The translations under genes were made by a program, and so were the position numbers. DNA of 57,473 bases. Origin: M55B129 sp964506505 (GTDB lineage Bacteria; Bacillota; Dethiobacteria; DTU022). The stretch covers positions 1-57,473 of the forward strand of contig CAZDKY010000036.1 in assembly GCA_964506505.1 (NCBI GenBank), written 5' to 3'. This document shows, in pieces, positions 9,339-18,312 of the stretch; position 1 is the first letter of the stretch; every line of letters starts with the position of its first letter. The notes under the pieces are model-generated. The model was not told the origin of the DNA, ran no database searches, and was given only the letters and a program-made list of their open reading frames with translations.

Positions 9339-11540
9339 TTATAGCACTACCTGTGGATTAAAATCTACCGCCAGGCGTACCGGCCAAACCGGTTTACGGC
9401 TATGATATTCCTGCATAATTTTTCGAATCCGCGGTGCATAAGAAACAAGATTATCCCCCCGGAGAATAGTCTGGATGCGATAAAAACCCTTGATTCGATA
9501 GAGGGATGCTGGGGCTGGACCCAACAGTTCACCCGGCAGCCCCAGCAAGGAAAGCTGTTCAGTAAACCATGCTGCCGCTGCCATCACTGTTTCTTCCTCT
9601 TCTCCGCTGAAAAGGAACCTGATCATGTCGGCAAATGGAGGATAGCCAAGCATGCGTCTTTTTTCAATTTCTTCCTCGAAAAAAGCATCATAATCATGGT
9701 CTGCGGCAGCCCTGATGCTGTAATGAGAAGGGTGGTAAGTCTGCACAATTACTTTTCCGCCCCGCGGCCCGCGGGCTGTCCGGCCTGCAACCTGAGTTAT
9801 AAGTTGAAAAGTGCGCTCCGGCGCCCTGAAATCGGGCAAATTAAGAGCAGTATCAGCAGCCACCACCCCGACCAGTGTTACATTGGGAAAATCAAGGCCC
9901 TTGGCTATCATCTGGGTGCCGATCAGAATACTGGCTTTCCCTTCTCGGAAATGGCGGTAAAAATAATTATGAGCATTTCGGCTGCCCGTGGTATCACTGT
10001 CCATGCGGATCAAGGAAACATCAGGATATAACTTTTTTACTTCTTCTTCAACACGCTGGGTTCCGGCACTGAAATAACGTATTTTATGCCCGCCGCACTG
10101 GGGACAGATTTGAGGGACCTCCTGTTCATGACCACAGTAATGGCAGCGCATCGTCCCACTGTCCAGGTGGAGAGTCATGGAAACATCGCATGAAGGGCAG
10201 CGTACCACAAAACCACATTCACGGCAGAGGACAAAACCGGCAAATCCCCTTCTATTAATAAAAAGCAGCGCCTGTTCATCACGCTCAAGGACGCCTTTCA
10301 GTTCCCTGAGGAGCACCCTGCTGAAAATGTGTCGGTGTCCTTCTTTAAGTTCACGCCGCATGTCGACCACCGTTACCGGCGGAAGTTGAGTTGGAGTTAC
10401 CCTTTCTTTCATGGACAGAAGCTGGGTACTACCGATAAATGCCTGGTAGTAACTTTCGAGGGAAGGAGTAGCGCTGCCCAGCAAAAGCACAGCCCGGTGA
10501 CGGCGTGCTCTCCACCAGGCTACATCTCGGGCATGATAACGCGGAGCTTCTTCCTGTTTATAAGTCGTTTCATGTTCCTCGTCAATGACGATCAAGCCAA
10601 TATCGGTAAGGGGAGCAAATATAGCCGAACGCGCACCCAGGACAACCCGCGCTTCTCCGCTCAAGATCATCTGCCACTGGCGATTCTTCTCCGCTCCCCT
10701 GATACGGCTGTGCAGAACTGCTACCCGCCCGGGAAACCTGCCTTCAAAATGTTCAATCATCTGGGGAGTGAGTGATATTTCCGGCACCAGAATCAAAGCT
10801 GTCTTTCCCAGTTCAAGACAGTGGGCAATCCCCTGTAAGTAGATTTCAGTTTTCCCGCTGGCTGTGATTCCGTGCAATAAAATACGCTGCGGCTGGGGAT
10901 TTTCGATTGCCCTGCAGACCCAATTAAAACATTCAGACTGCGCTTCACCGAGAAGGCGGGGTGTGGTGGGTTTTTTTTCTGTTGTTCTTCGCTGAGGGAT
11001 AGAAATTACCCTTTTTTTGTAAATCAGATCCTTTTTTTCCAGGCTGCAAATTACAGCAGCGCTTATACCAAGGCGGATCAGCTCCCTGCGCTGCAAGGGA
11101 CCTTTTTCCTTCAGCAACCGGACTGCCTTTTGCTGAACCGGTGCCCTGTTCAGGTTAGCTTCGCAGGCCTGAGGAACCAGTTCCAGTACTTCTACTTTAA
11201 AAGGGCTTCCACCGCGGCGGAAGGAAGCGGGCAAAAGAGCATGGAGTGCATCAATTTTACGGCAGTAATAGCGCATTGCCAACCAGTGGATCAAAGCCAG
11301 CTGTTCAGCTGTCAGCAGAGGTTCCGGATCAGCTACTGCAGTTATATCACGCAGTTTTTCGACAGGAGTATGATCCAGGACCCTTAAAACATAACCTTGA
11401 CAGCTGCGGCTGCCGAATGGAACGGTGACCTGCATACCCGGTTTTACACTATTACCAAATTCGGGCAAGATCCGGTAGTGAAAGGGGCGGTCCACGGCAT
11501 TGCTGATCATATCGATCAATATCTCGGCATAGCGGTTCAT
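9339..11540 (-). CDS. priA: Primosomal replication-restart helicase PriA
   Basis: 3'-to-5' helicase that recognises stalled forks and reloads the replicative helicase. The 733-aa protein has an N-terminal 3'-DNA-binding and winged-helix region (about 1-200), Walker A GITASGKTEIY, the DEEH box (VIDEEHETTYKQEE), LLGSATPS, and the zinc region with paired cysteines (CRECG, CPSCD, CHYCG, CPQCG). The later helicase motifs LIGTQMIAKGLDFP and QVAGRTARG are intact. The ATG at 11540 has an AAAGGGG site; the open frame upstream lacks one. It is divergent from the spoIIM-like gene, so its promoter must lie in or just beyond the 126-nt gap. Confidence 0.97.
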   Translation of the reverse strand: MNRYAEILIDMISNAVDRPFHYRILPEFGNSVKPGMQVTVPFGSRSCQGYVLRVLDHTPVEKLRDITAVADPEPLLTAEQLALIHWLAMRYYCRKIDALHALLPASFRRGGSPFKVEVLELVPQACEANLNRAPVQQKAVRLLKEKGPLQRRELIRLGISAAVICSLEKKDLIYKKRVISIPQRRTTEKKPTTPRLLGEAQSECFNWVCRAIENPQPQRILLHGITASGKTEIYLQGIAHCLELGKTALILVPEISLTPQMIEHFEGRFPGRVAVLHSRIRGAEKNRQWQMILSGEARVVLGARSAIFAPLTDIGLIVIDEEHETTYKQEEAPRYHARDVAWWRARRHRAVLLLGSATPSLESYYQAFIGSTQLLSMKERVTPTQLPPVTVVDMRRELKEGHRHIFSRVLLRELKGVLERDEQALLFINRRGFAGFVLCRECGFVVRCPSCDVSMTLHLDSGTMRCHYCGHEQEVPQICPQCGGHKIRYFSAGTQRVEEEVKKLYPDVSLIRMDSDTTGSRNAHNYFYRHFREGKASILIGTQMIAKGLDFPNVTLVGVVAADTALNLPDFRAPERTFQLITQVAGRTARGPRGGKVIVQTYHPSHYSIRAAADHDYDAFFEEEIEKRRMLGYPPFADMIRFLFSGEEEETVMAAAAWFTEQLSLLGLPGELLGPAPASLYRIKGFYRIQTILRGDNLVSYAPRIRKIMQEYHSRKPVWPVRLAVDFNPQVVL

Positions 11541-11601
11541 CTGTTTACCCCTTTGTACTCTTCTGGTATGATAATAACAGCTTTCGAGGCCGGTCATGGT
11601 A

Positions 11602-11615
11602 AACCGTTTACGGTT
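11602..11615. promoter_or_regulatory. Small dyad in the priA/spoIIM divergent gap
   Basis: A perfect 5-bp inverted repeat (AACCG, TTTA spacer, CGGTT) sits in the short region between the divergent priA and spoIIM-like genes. Its position would suit an operator acting on one or both, but the arms are short and no clean promoter hexamers could be assigned beside it. Chance occurrence is quite possible. Confidence 0.2.
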
Positions 11616-11666
11616 GAGAAAAAAACGATCTTACTGTTGTGATCATGAGGAATGAGGTTGTCTGTT

Positions 11667-12281
11667 ATGAAGCTTTTTTTCACGTCCGGACAGGTAATTA
11701 ACAATAACCGCAGCTGGTTCCTGATGGCCGCTGCTGTTTTTATCATCTGCGTCATCATATTCGCTGGCAACATCGCTTTTTCTGAGCCGGTTGATGAAGA
11801 AATACCGGATCTTGTCCTGGACGATATGCTCTCTATTTTCGCTGACATCCTCGAAGCCAATCCCATGCTCGGTGCTGCCCTGGTTTTCATGAACAACATG
11901 ATCACAATGGCCCAGATGCTTTTGCTGGGAGCAGTAGCTGGAATCTCACCGTTAATTACGCTCGGAATAAACGGGGCACTGATGGGATCGGTCCTCTCAA
12001 TGGCTGCTAGGGAAGGCGCTAATTTACTTTGCATGCTCGGCTTCGGTATTCTGCCGCACGGTATTTTTGAACTGTCCGCCTTTTTCATCTGCTCCGGGTT
12101 GGGCCTGAAATTTGGTTACCACTGTATTGCTTCACCGCTGCCCGGCAAAACTCGTTCTGAAAGTTATCGTTTCATCTGGAAGGAAGCTATATCGATACTG
12201 CCGCTGGTTGTCATCATGCTGATTGCAGCCGCCCTCATTGAAATGTTCATCACTCCACGGCTGCTGGAGCTTGTTTTATAA
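11667..12281 (+). CDS. SpoIIM-family (stage II sporulation protein M) membrane protein
   Basis: Integral membrane protein of the SpoIIM/DUF95 family. In spore formers SpoIIM is part of the DMP peptidoglycan-remodelling complex that drives engulfment, but relatives also occur in non-sporulating bacteria. The 204-aa protein has about five hydrophobic segments. The family core is visible as NPMLGAALVFMNNM, a Gly/Ala-rich helix (MLLLGAVAGISPLITLGINGA) and GILPHGIFELSAFFI. The ATG at 11667 has GAGG 9 nt upstream; another ATG at 11652 has its site too close. It is one of only two plus-strand genes and overlaps the coaBC 3' end by 6 nt. Homology is clear, but a sporulation role is not proven by the window. 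Confidence 0.85.
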   Translation: MKLFFTSGQVINNNRSWFLMAAAVFIICVIIFAGNIAFSEPVDEEIPDLVLDDMLSIFADILEANPMLGAALVFMNNMITMAQMLLLGAVAGISPLITLGINGALMGSVLSMAAREGANLLCMLGFGILPHGIFELSAFFICSGLGLKFGYHCIASPLPGKTRSESYRFIWKEAISILPLVVIMLIAAALIEMFITPRLLELVL

Positions 12282-13451
12282 AAACAGAGCGACCCGATTA
12301 AGGATTTCATGAGCCACTTTTTCTTTCTCCATTAAGGGCAGCCTCTCAACGGCCCCTTCCCGACCAATAATGGAAACCCGGTTTGTAGTCACAGCAAAAC
12401 CGGCACCCGGTTCAGTTAAGTCGTTGATGACAATCAGATCGAGATTCTTTTTTAGCAATTTATCCCGGGCATTCTCTGTGGCATTCTCAGTTTCAGCAGC
12501 AAAACCAATCAGGATCCGGTCGTTTTTATTCTGCCCAAGGTCCTTGAGAATATCGCGGTTGGCCACCAATTCAAGGCTAAGAGATGCGTCATGCTTTTTC
12601 ACTTTTTGCTCCGCTTCAGACGACGGCCGGAAATCTGATACGGCAGCCGCTTTTATAATAAGCCGGCACCCATTGTAATATTTGAAAACTTCTTCATACA
12701 TTTCATCGGCCGAGATTATGGCCACTTTTTTTACACCAGGCGGGGCCGTCAGATGGGTCGGACCGCTGATTAAAACGACTTCCGCTCCTCTTTCGCTGAG
12801 GGCCCGGGCCAGGGCATATCCCATTAGCCCGGTCGATGGATTGCTGATGTAGCGTACCGGATCAAGGTGCTCCCGGGTCGGCCCTGCTGTAACAAGCGCT
12901 TTAATCCCCGCAAAATCTTTTGGTGTTAAAACCAACCGTGTAAAATCAAAGATCTCCTGCGGCTCAGGCATTCTCCCGCGGCCGTATTCACCGCAGGCCA
13001 GCTCGCCGGCATTTGGTTCAAGAATATGGCATCCTCTGGAACGCAGAACCTGTAAATTATTCTGGACAGCCGGATGCTCAAACATCTTTACGTTCATCGA
13101 GGGAACTATAATTACAGGACAGAGGGTGGCCAGGAAAAGGGTGGTTAAAAGATTATCAGCCAGACCGGTAGCCATTTTGGCAATTGTATTCGCTGTAGCC
13201 GGAGCGATGATCATCGCATCGGCACCTTCCGAGAGATCAATATGACGAATCCCGGTTGACTGCCCGTCATACATCTGAAAATGAACCGGTTTTCCCGTCA
13301 GGGTTGTGAAAGTGAGAGGATTGACAAAACGGGAAGCCGCTTCTGTCATCACCACCTGCACTTCTACTCCACTGCGGATAAATATTCTCGCCAGTTCCGC
13401 CGTCTTATAGGCGGCAATGCCCCCGGTAACCCCTAAAACTACTTTTTGCAA
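12276..13451 (-). CDS. coaBC: Bifunctional phosphopantothenoylcysteine decarboxylase / phosphopantothenate-cysteine ligase
   Basis: Two consecutive steps of coenzyme A synthesis in one protein: the CoaB half joins cysteine to 4'-phosphopantothenate and the CoaC half decarboxylates the product with FMN. At 391 aa it is normal for the fusion. CoaC occupies about 1-185 with GVTGGIAAYK, APATANTIAKMATGLADNLL, the PSMN motif and the substrate-flap Cys in GELACGEYGRGRM. CoaB (about 186-391) shows TAGPTREHLDPVRYISNPSTG and KVKKHDASLSLELVANRDIL. TTG at 13451 is preferred as start because GGAG lies 8 nt before it; GTG at 13460 is too close to the same site. rpoZ is 11 nt upstream. Confidence 0.95.
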   Translation of the reverse strand: MQKVVLGVTGGIAAYKTAELARIFIRSGVEVQVVMTEAASRFVNPLTFTTLTGKPVHFQMYDGQSTGIRHIDLSEGADAMIIAPATANTIAKMATGLADNLLTTLFLATLCPVIIVPSMNVKMFEHPAVQNNLQVLRSRGCHILEPNAGELACGEYGRGRMPEPQEIFDFTRLVLTPKDFAGIKALVTAGPTREHLDPVRYISNPSTGLMGYALARALSERGAEVVLISGPTHLTAPPGVKKVAIISADEMYEEVFKYYNGCRLIIKAAAVSDFRPSSEAEQKVKKHDASLSLELVANRDILKDLGQNKNDRILIGFAAETENATENARDKLLKKNLDLIVINDLTEPGAGFAVTTNRVSIIGREGAVERLPLMEKEKVAHEILNRVALFL

Positions 13452-13462
13452 TGAAAACACTC

Positions 13463-13669
13463 CTATTTGATACCATCCCGGATGCGCTCATATTCAATAT
13501 TGCCGGCTTCAATTTCATGAAGAGCGGTAGTTACATCCTTCTGGTAATCTATTTTGATCGTTTTTTTGCTACCGTTGCGAAGCTGGCGAGCTCTTTTAGC
13601 GGCGGCGATTACCAGGGTATACTTGCTGTCCACTTTCGTTAAAAGATCATCTACTGAAGGATAAATCAT
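13463..13669 (-). CDS. rpoZ: RNA polymerase omega subunit
   Basis: Omega subunit that helps assemble RNA polymerase by folding round the beta' C terminus. The 68-aa protein opens with PSVDDLLTKVDSKYTLVIAAAKRARQL, the conserved omega core, and ends with a short tail (TALHEIEAGNIEY) typical of Firmicutes. Its ATG overlaps the gmk stop (TAATG), so gmk-rpoZ are coupled. The gmk-rpoZ-coaBC-priA order is widely conserved. Confidence 0.95.
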   Translation of the reverse strand: MIYPSVDDLLTKVDSKYTLVIAAAKRARQLRNGSKKTIKIDYQKDVTTALHEIEAGNIEYERIRDGIK

Positions 13670-14274
13670 TAGAAATCACCTCCTGTGTCCGGCGGCCGGG
13701 CTCCCCGACTGACTCTGCACTTCTCGACATCGATGATGGAATTGATCAGGGAAGCTGCATTTTCCACTGTATCATTGACCACTACGTAATCATAACGATG
13801 ATAAACTTTCATTTCCCGGCGGGCGGTAACCAGGCGATCCTTAATGCGCTGCGCATCTTCCGTCCCCCGACCGTCGATTCTTTTTTCCAGAACTTTGATC
13901 GATGGCGGAGCGAGAAAAACCGAAACGGCCTCGGGCATTTTCATTCTTACCTGGGCTGCGCCCTGAACGTCTATCTCCAAAATCAAATCTTCTCCATGAG
14001 ATAAAGCTTCCTCAACAACCATCCGGCGTGTTCCATAATAATAACCGTGCACAACAGCCCATTCAAGAAAAGCGCCTTTGTTGATCATCGCTTCAAAGCT
14101 TTCCCTGTCGGTGAATATATATTCCCGCCCTTCTATTTCCCCCGGCCGCGGCGGTCTGGTGGTAGAAGAAACCGATACTTCAAGCTCCTTACGTATTTCC
14201 AACAACCTGCGGCAGACCGTTCCCTTGCCTACTCCGGAAGGGCCGGATATTATCAGTAAGATTCCTTCGGCCAT
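13669..14274 (-). CDS. gmk: Guanylate kinase
   Basis: Phosphorylates GMP to GDP with ATP. The 201-aa protein begins GILLIISGPSGVGKGT (P-loop) and has the GMP-binding stretch STTRPPRPGEIEGREYIF. It also shows EWAVVHGYYYG, LEIDVQGAAQVR and the lid residues near IKDRLVTARREM. An in-frame extension runs upstream, but the ATG at 14274 has GGGAGG close by and matches the usual guanylate kinase start. It follows remA by 16 nt in the yicC-remA-gmk-rpoZ string. Confidence 0.97.
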   Translation of the reverse strand: MAEGILLIISGPSGVGKGTVCRRLLEIRKELEVSVSSTTRPPRPGEIEGREYIFTDRESFEAMINKGAFLEWAVVHGYYYGTRRMVVEEALSHGEDLILEIDVQGAAQVRMKMPEAVSVFLAPPSIKVLEKRIDGRGTEDAQRIKDRLVTARREMKVYHRYDYVVVNDTVENAASLINSIIDVEKCRVSRGARPPDTGGDF

Positions 14275-14290
14275 CAGGTCCTCCCGTTGT

Positions 14291-14563
14291 TTATTCCAGA
14301 TCCTCGCCTTCAACACTGTTTCCTTTAGCCTGAAGGCGGTGCTTGACGGTTTCCGGCTGGACAGCAGAAAGAATAATATGTCCGCTGTCGGCAACAATGA
14401 CCGCCCTGGTACGGCGGCCGTAGGTCGCATCAATCAGGATACCCCTCTCACGTGCTTCAGTGATTACTCTTTTAATCGGTGCCGATTCCGGGCTGACAAT
14501 AGCGATAATCCGCCCCGCGGAAACGATATTGCCGAACCCGATGTTGATCAGCCTTGTTGACAT
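14291..14563 (-). CDS. remA: RemA-like regulator (DUF370)
   Basis: Small DNA-binding protein of the DUF370 family. In Bacillus subtilis RemA activates biofilm matrix operons, and the gene also lies beside yicC and gmk there. The 90-aa sequence has the family core INIGFGNIVSAGRIIAIVSPES, followed by ARERGILIDATYGRRTRAVIV. Start is ATG at 14563 behind an AAGGGGG site. Its target genes in this organism cannot be judged, since no matrix genes occur here. Wide conservation in Clostridia without biofilm operons suggests a broader role. Confidence 0.93.
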   Translation of the reverse strand: MSTRLINIGFGNIVSAGRIIAIVSPESAPIKRVITEARERGILIDATYGRRTRAVIVADSGHIILSAVQPETVKHRLQAKGNSVEGEDLE

Positions 14564-14582
14564 TGTCAAACCCCCTTTGCCT

Positions 14583-15458
14583 CTACTCCAGGTTCTGAAT
14601 TTGCTCTCGAATTTTTTCCAGTTCCGCTTTCAGATCGACAACGATGCTGGTTAGTTTATAGTCGCCTGCTTTTGAACCAATAGTATTCACCTCACGAAAC
14701 ATTTCCTGGGCGATAAAATCAAGTTTTCGTCCCGTCGGTTCACTATCTTCCAGGGCAGTCCGAAATGCTTCAATATGGCTTTTCAGGCGAACCAGTTCTT
14801 CATCTACACCCATTCTCTCAACAAGCATCGCACATTCCATCAACAATCGGGTTTCTTCAAAATTTCCGCTGAGTAGTTCCTGAAATTTTTCATACATTCG
14901 GCTACGGCAATCTTCCTTTGCCTCTTCCGCTCTTTCTGTCGCTACTGCTGCCAGTTCGGCAAGGCTGTCACATCTGGCAGAAAGATCGCGGTAAAGATTT
15001 TCTCCTTCAGCCTGCCGCTGTCCCAGTAGCTGATCCAATGCTTCACGCAGCGCCTCACTAACGGCCGGCCAGACCTGCTCTTCAGTCAACTCCAGGGCAG
15101 CCGGCTTAAAAAGGTCAGGCATTTGCAAAAGGTGAACCAGTTTGACTTCTTCAAGAAGCTTCAGGCGTTCTGTCATTTTTCGTAAAGCCCTGTAATAATC
15201 CTCGGCCAGATCATAATTAACCCCGACCTGGCGCATTCCGGCGGGCATCTCATTCAAACTGAGGGATACTTCCACCCGCCCTCTTTTAATATCAGTCAAA
15301 AGCAGGCGGCGAATCTGATCCTCAAGGAAATACAGCTCACGGGGCAACCGAAGGGCCAGATCGGCATAGCGGTGATTAACCGATCTCAATTCCGCCAAAA
15401 AAACAAAACCACTGTCACTACCGCATCCTCTTCCGTATCCGGTCATGCTTTTAATCAT
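14583..15458 (-). CDS. yicC: YicC-family endoribonuclease
   Basis: Stress-related endoribonuclease of the YicC family. The 291-aa protein starts MIKSMTGYGRG, the family hallmark. It has the N-terminal domain with ELRSVNHRYADLALRLPREL and the C-terminal DUF1732 region, including ERMGVDEELVRLKSHIEAF, GRKLDFIAQEMFREVNTIGSKAGD and a terminal charged helix. A GGGAGA site lies just upstream. It heads the yicC-remA-gmk-rpoZ-coaBC operon and is divergent from the rqcH-like gene, so a promoter should lie in the 138-nt gap. I could not assign convincing hexamers there. Confidence 0.95.
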   Translation of the reverse strand: MIKSMTGYGRGCGSDSGFVFLAELRSVNHRYADLALRLPRELYFLEDQIRRLLLTDIKRGRVEVSLSLNEMPAGMRQVGVNYDLAEDYYRALRKMTERLKLLEEVKLVHLLQMPDLFKPAALELTEEQVWPAVSEALREALDQLLGQRQAEGENLYRDLSARCDSLAELAAVATERAEEAKEDCRSRMYEKFQELLSGNFEETRLLMECAMLVERMGVDEELVRLKSHIEAFRTALEDSEPTGRKLDFIAQEMFREVNTIGSKAGDYKLTSIVVDLKAELEKIREQIQNLE

Positions 15459-15596
15459 TGTTTTATCTCCCGGGACTTATATTTAACTGCGTTAATCTTA
15501 ACATCAAATCAAGCCAATCTCAAGCTGTAAATGAAACCCGGCGGTTGCCTTCCTGAGCCTGAAGAATTATACTTGAGGCCGGGAGTTGATAAAGCG

Positions 15597-17330
15597 ATGC
15601 CATATGACGCCTTAACAATGAAAGCGGTCACTGATGAGCTGCAGGATGTCCTGCCCGGCGCCCTGATCCAGAACGTTTTTGAGCCGGACGATCTGGAAAT
15701 AGTAATTCATTTTTATCACCTCAGCAGGCAGATCAATCTCCTGTTTTCAGTAAATCCTGCCCATGCTCGTATACACCTGACCAAACAGCGCAAAAAAGGG
15801 AAACCCCGCCCCTCTTCATTTTGCATGCTGCTGCGCAAGTACCTTATCGGAGGACGAATTAAAAAGCTGGACAACCCACCCATGGAAAGAATACTGACCA
15901 TAACCCTTTCCCCTCCAGCGGGTATTCCTCCTGTTAAGTTGATGGCGGAAATAATGGGTCGGCGCAGTAACCTGATTCTTTTGGATGATAAAGATATCAT
16001 ACTCGGAGCACTAAAAACCGCTTCTGCAGAGAGGAATCCCATTCGACCCGTTTTTCCCGGCGAGCCTTACCGGCCGGTCCCCTCTCCGCAGGGCAAATTA
16101 AATCCCCTGGAGATGTCAGCCAGGGAACTTCATTCCGTCCTCGAGAATGAATTAAGTAATAGCGACCATCTTTCTGCCCTGATCAACGGCAGGATCATGG
16201 GCATCAGCCCGGTTTTAGCCGATGAACTGGCTTACCGGCTCAGGGGAAAAAACAAAGAATCGATGTCTTTTTCTGAACAGCTCCATCACGAAATAGAAAA
16301 CCTTTTTCAGAAAAACGGTCCCGCCACCCTCAAACCCGTCTACCTTCCCGAACAAACCCTCTATGCAGCAACTCCACTGACTCACCTGCAGGGGTACCGT
16401 CAAATAGAATATGGCAATTTCAACGAGATGCTCGATGAAATCTATCAAAAACAGATCCGCGAAGAGCAGCAAAACCAATGGAGAAAGCAACTATCCGGCG
16501 CCGTTGAAAAAAGGCTGGCCATTTTAAAAAATAAGCTGCACCGGCAAAAAACGGAACTTTCCGCTTCCACCAGGGCCTCTGAATACCGTCTTTATGGTGA
16601 AACCCTTCTCACTTACGGAGACCGGGTCACCGTTGGTTCAGTTGAGACGGTTTTGCCCCATCTTTACGAAACGGACAGAGAGATCGTCATAACGCTCGAC
16701 CCGTCCCTGTCGGCCGTAGCCAATGCCCAGCGTTATTTCCACCGCTATCGCAAAGCCCGGCAGGGATTCAAAAAAATTCAGAAGCAGATCAGAAAAACCA
16801 GGAACGAGATGGAATATTGCCGGGAACTCATCTATACAATTGACAGAACCACCGGGACTTCGCTTGAAGAAATTCGGGAGGAGCTCCTGGAATCCGGCTA
16901 CCTTAAGAAAAAGAAAAAAACTAAAACCCGCAGCAAAGGTCTGGAAAAACCTCAGCCTCTTGTCTTTAAAACGACCGGCGGCCGAACCATTATGGTGGGC
17001 AGAAATAACCGCCAAAATGATTATATCACTTTTAAATCGGCTGTTCGCCATGACACCTGGTTTCACGTGCGGGCTTTGCCCGGCAGCCACGTCATCCTGA
17101 AAGAAGTTTCCTATCCGCCGCCGCAGGAAGACCTTGAAGAAGCGGCTTTCCTGGCCGCCTATTTTAGCAAAGGGCAAGAAAGTGGGGCAATCGAGGTAGA
17201 CTACACCGAAATTCGCCATGTCCGCCGCCGGCCGGGCGGCAAACCGGGAGCTGTATTCTACGAGAATTACGAAACAATCACTGTCAATCCACGTGATAAA
17301 ACCTTCCGTGAACGGTTCAACCTGGGATGA
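15597..17330 (+). CDS. rqcH: Rqc2/RqcH-like NFACT protein (fibronectin-binding protein A homolog)
   Basis: NFACT-family protein. The B. subtilis homolog RqcH recruits Ala-tRNA to stalled 50S subunits and adds C-terminal alanine tails that mark the peptide for degradation. From ATG 15597 it is 577 aa, the usual length. It has NFACT-N with HLTKQRKKGKPRPSSFCMLLRKYL and IMGRRSNLILLD, a helix-hairpin-helix region near 185-205, long coiled coils at about 260-430, and NFACT-R with VGRNNRQNDYITFKSAVRHDTWFHVRALPGSH. The residue pair usually D-R near position 98 appears here as E-R (NPPMERIL); this alignment is by eye. The gene is on the plus strand and convergent with rluD. Confidence 0.92.
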   Translation: MPYDALTMKAVTDELQDVLPGALIQNVFEPDDLEIVIHFYHLSRQINLLFSVNPAHARIHLTKQRKKGKPRPSSFCMLLRKYLIGGRIKKLDNPPMERILTITLSPPAGIPPVKLMAEIMGRRSNLILLDDKDIILGALKTASAERNPIRPVFPGEPYRPVPSPQGKLNPLEMSARELHSVLENELSNSDHLSALINGRIMGISPVLADELAYRLRGKNKESMSFSEQLHHEIENLFQKNGPATLKPVYLPEQTLYAATPLTHLQGYRQIEYGNFNEMLDEIYQKQIREEQQNQWRKQLSGAVEKRLAILKNKLHRQKTELSASTRASEYRLYGETLLTYGDRVTVGSVETVLPHLYETDREIVITLDPSLSAVANAQRYFHRYRKARQGFKKIQKQIRKTRNEMEYCRELIYTIDRTTGTSLEEIREELLESGYLKKKKKTKTRSKGLEKPQPLVFKTTGGRTIMVGRNNRQNDYITFKSAVRHDTWFHVRALPGSHVILKEVSYPPPQEDLEEAAFLAAYFSKGQESGAIEVDYTEIRHVRRRPGGKPGAVFYENYETITVNPRDKTFRERFNLG

Positions 17331-17358
17331 CAGAACAGCATAATGCATATCGTCCGGA

Positions 17359-18312
17359 TCAGGAAGAGCCAGCCTGTTCCCGCAGTAAAATCAGGCCTTT
17401 TTTAAATTCCGGCGGCAGGGGAACGGAAAAAACCATCATTAGGCCGGAACGCGGATGAATGAAGCTGATCCTCCGGGCATGAAGGGCTTGCGGAACATCC
17501 AGTTCGGGAGGTAGATCACGACCCTTTGATGGAGCATAAACGGGATCGCCAACCACCGGATAACCAATGTGAGCAAGGTGAACCCTGATCTGGTGAGTGC
17601 GACCTGTTTCCAGCTTGAGAAAAAGCAGGGTGTAACCGTTATAATACTTCAGGACCCGGTAACCGGTTACCGCTCTTCTACCGCCTTCGACAACGGCCAT
17701 TTTCTTACGGTGAACGGGATGGCGCCCCACAGGAGCGTCAATTCGCCCTTTCTCCGGCTTTACCGTGCCGATAACCAGGGCAATATATTCCCGGCTTACC
17801 TTCCGTGCTTTCAACTGGGTTGAAAGTGAACGATGGCTGTAATCATTTTTGGCCACCAGCAGCAGCCCGGAAGTATCCTTATCCAGGCGATGCACAATGC
17901 CCGGCCGCATGACCCCACCGATTCCCGAAAGATCCTTGCAGTGAGCAAGAAGAGCATTAACCAGGGTGCCCCGGCTGTGGCCAGGCGCCGGATGGACCAC
18001 CATACCCCGTGGTTTGTTGACAACCAGAAGTTCTTCATCTTCATAAACAATATCGAGCCGTATTGCTTCCGGCTCGACTGTCATCTTTTCCGGTGGAGGG
18101 ATAATCACCGTAACCCGCGAATTCTCCCGGGGACAATATTTTTTTTCTCGACAGGCCTCTCCATCAATGTGCACCATGCCCTCTGCAATTAACCTTTGAG
18201 CCCTGTTGCGGGAAAGATTGTCGATCATCAAGGTAAGAAGACGATCAAGGCGCACTCCTTCACTTTCGGCAGAAACGGTGAAAAAAGTTTGTGATCCGTC
18301 AGCACCGCTCAT
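17359..18312 (-). CDS. rluD: 23S rRNA pseudouridine synthase, RluD type
   Basis: Pseudouridine synthase of the RluA/RluD family, expected to modify helix 69 of 23S rRNA. The 317-aa protein has an N-terminal S4 RNA-binding domain (about 13-75) and a catalytic domain with GMVVHPAPGH. The catalytic Asp is in HRLDKDTSGLLLVAKN, and the substrate-site ETGRTHQIRVHLAHIGYPVVGDPVYA is intact. The ATG overlaps the lgt stop (ATGA). The lspA-lgt-rluD arrangement resembles the common lspA-rluD pair of Firmicutes with lgt inserted. The exact target uridines cannot be assigned from sequence. Confidence 0.94.
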   Translation of the reverse strand: MSGADGSQTFFTVSAESEGVRLDRLLTLMIDNLSRNRAQRLIAEGMVHIDGEACREKKYCPRENSRVTVIIPPPEKMTVEPEAIRLDIVYEDEELLVVNKPRGMVVHPAPGHSRGTLVNALLAHCKDLSGIGGVMRPGIVHRLDKDTSGLLLVAKNDYSHRSLSTQLKARKVSREYIALVIGTVKPEKGRIDAPVGRHPVHRKKMAVVEGGRRAVTGYRVLKYYNGYTLLFLKLETGRTHQIRVHLAHIGYPVVGDPVYAPSKGRDLPPELDVPQALHARRISFIHPRSGLMMVFSVPLPPEFKKGLILLREQAGSS

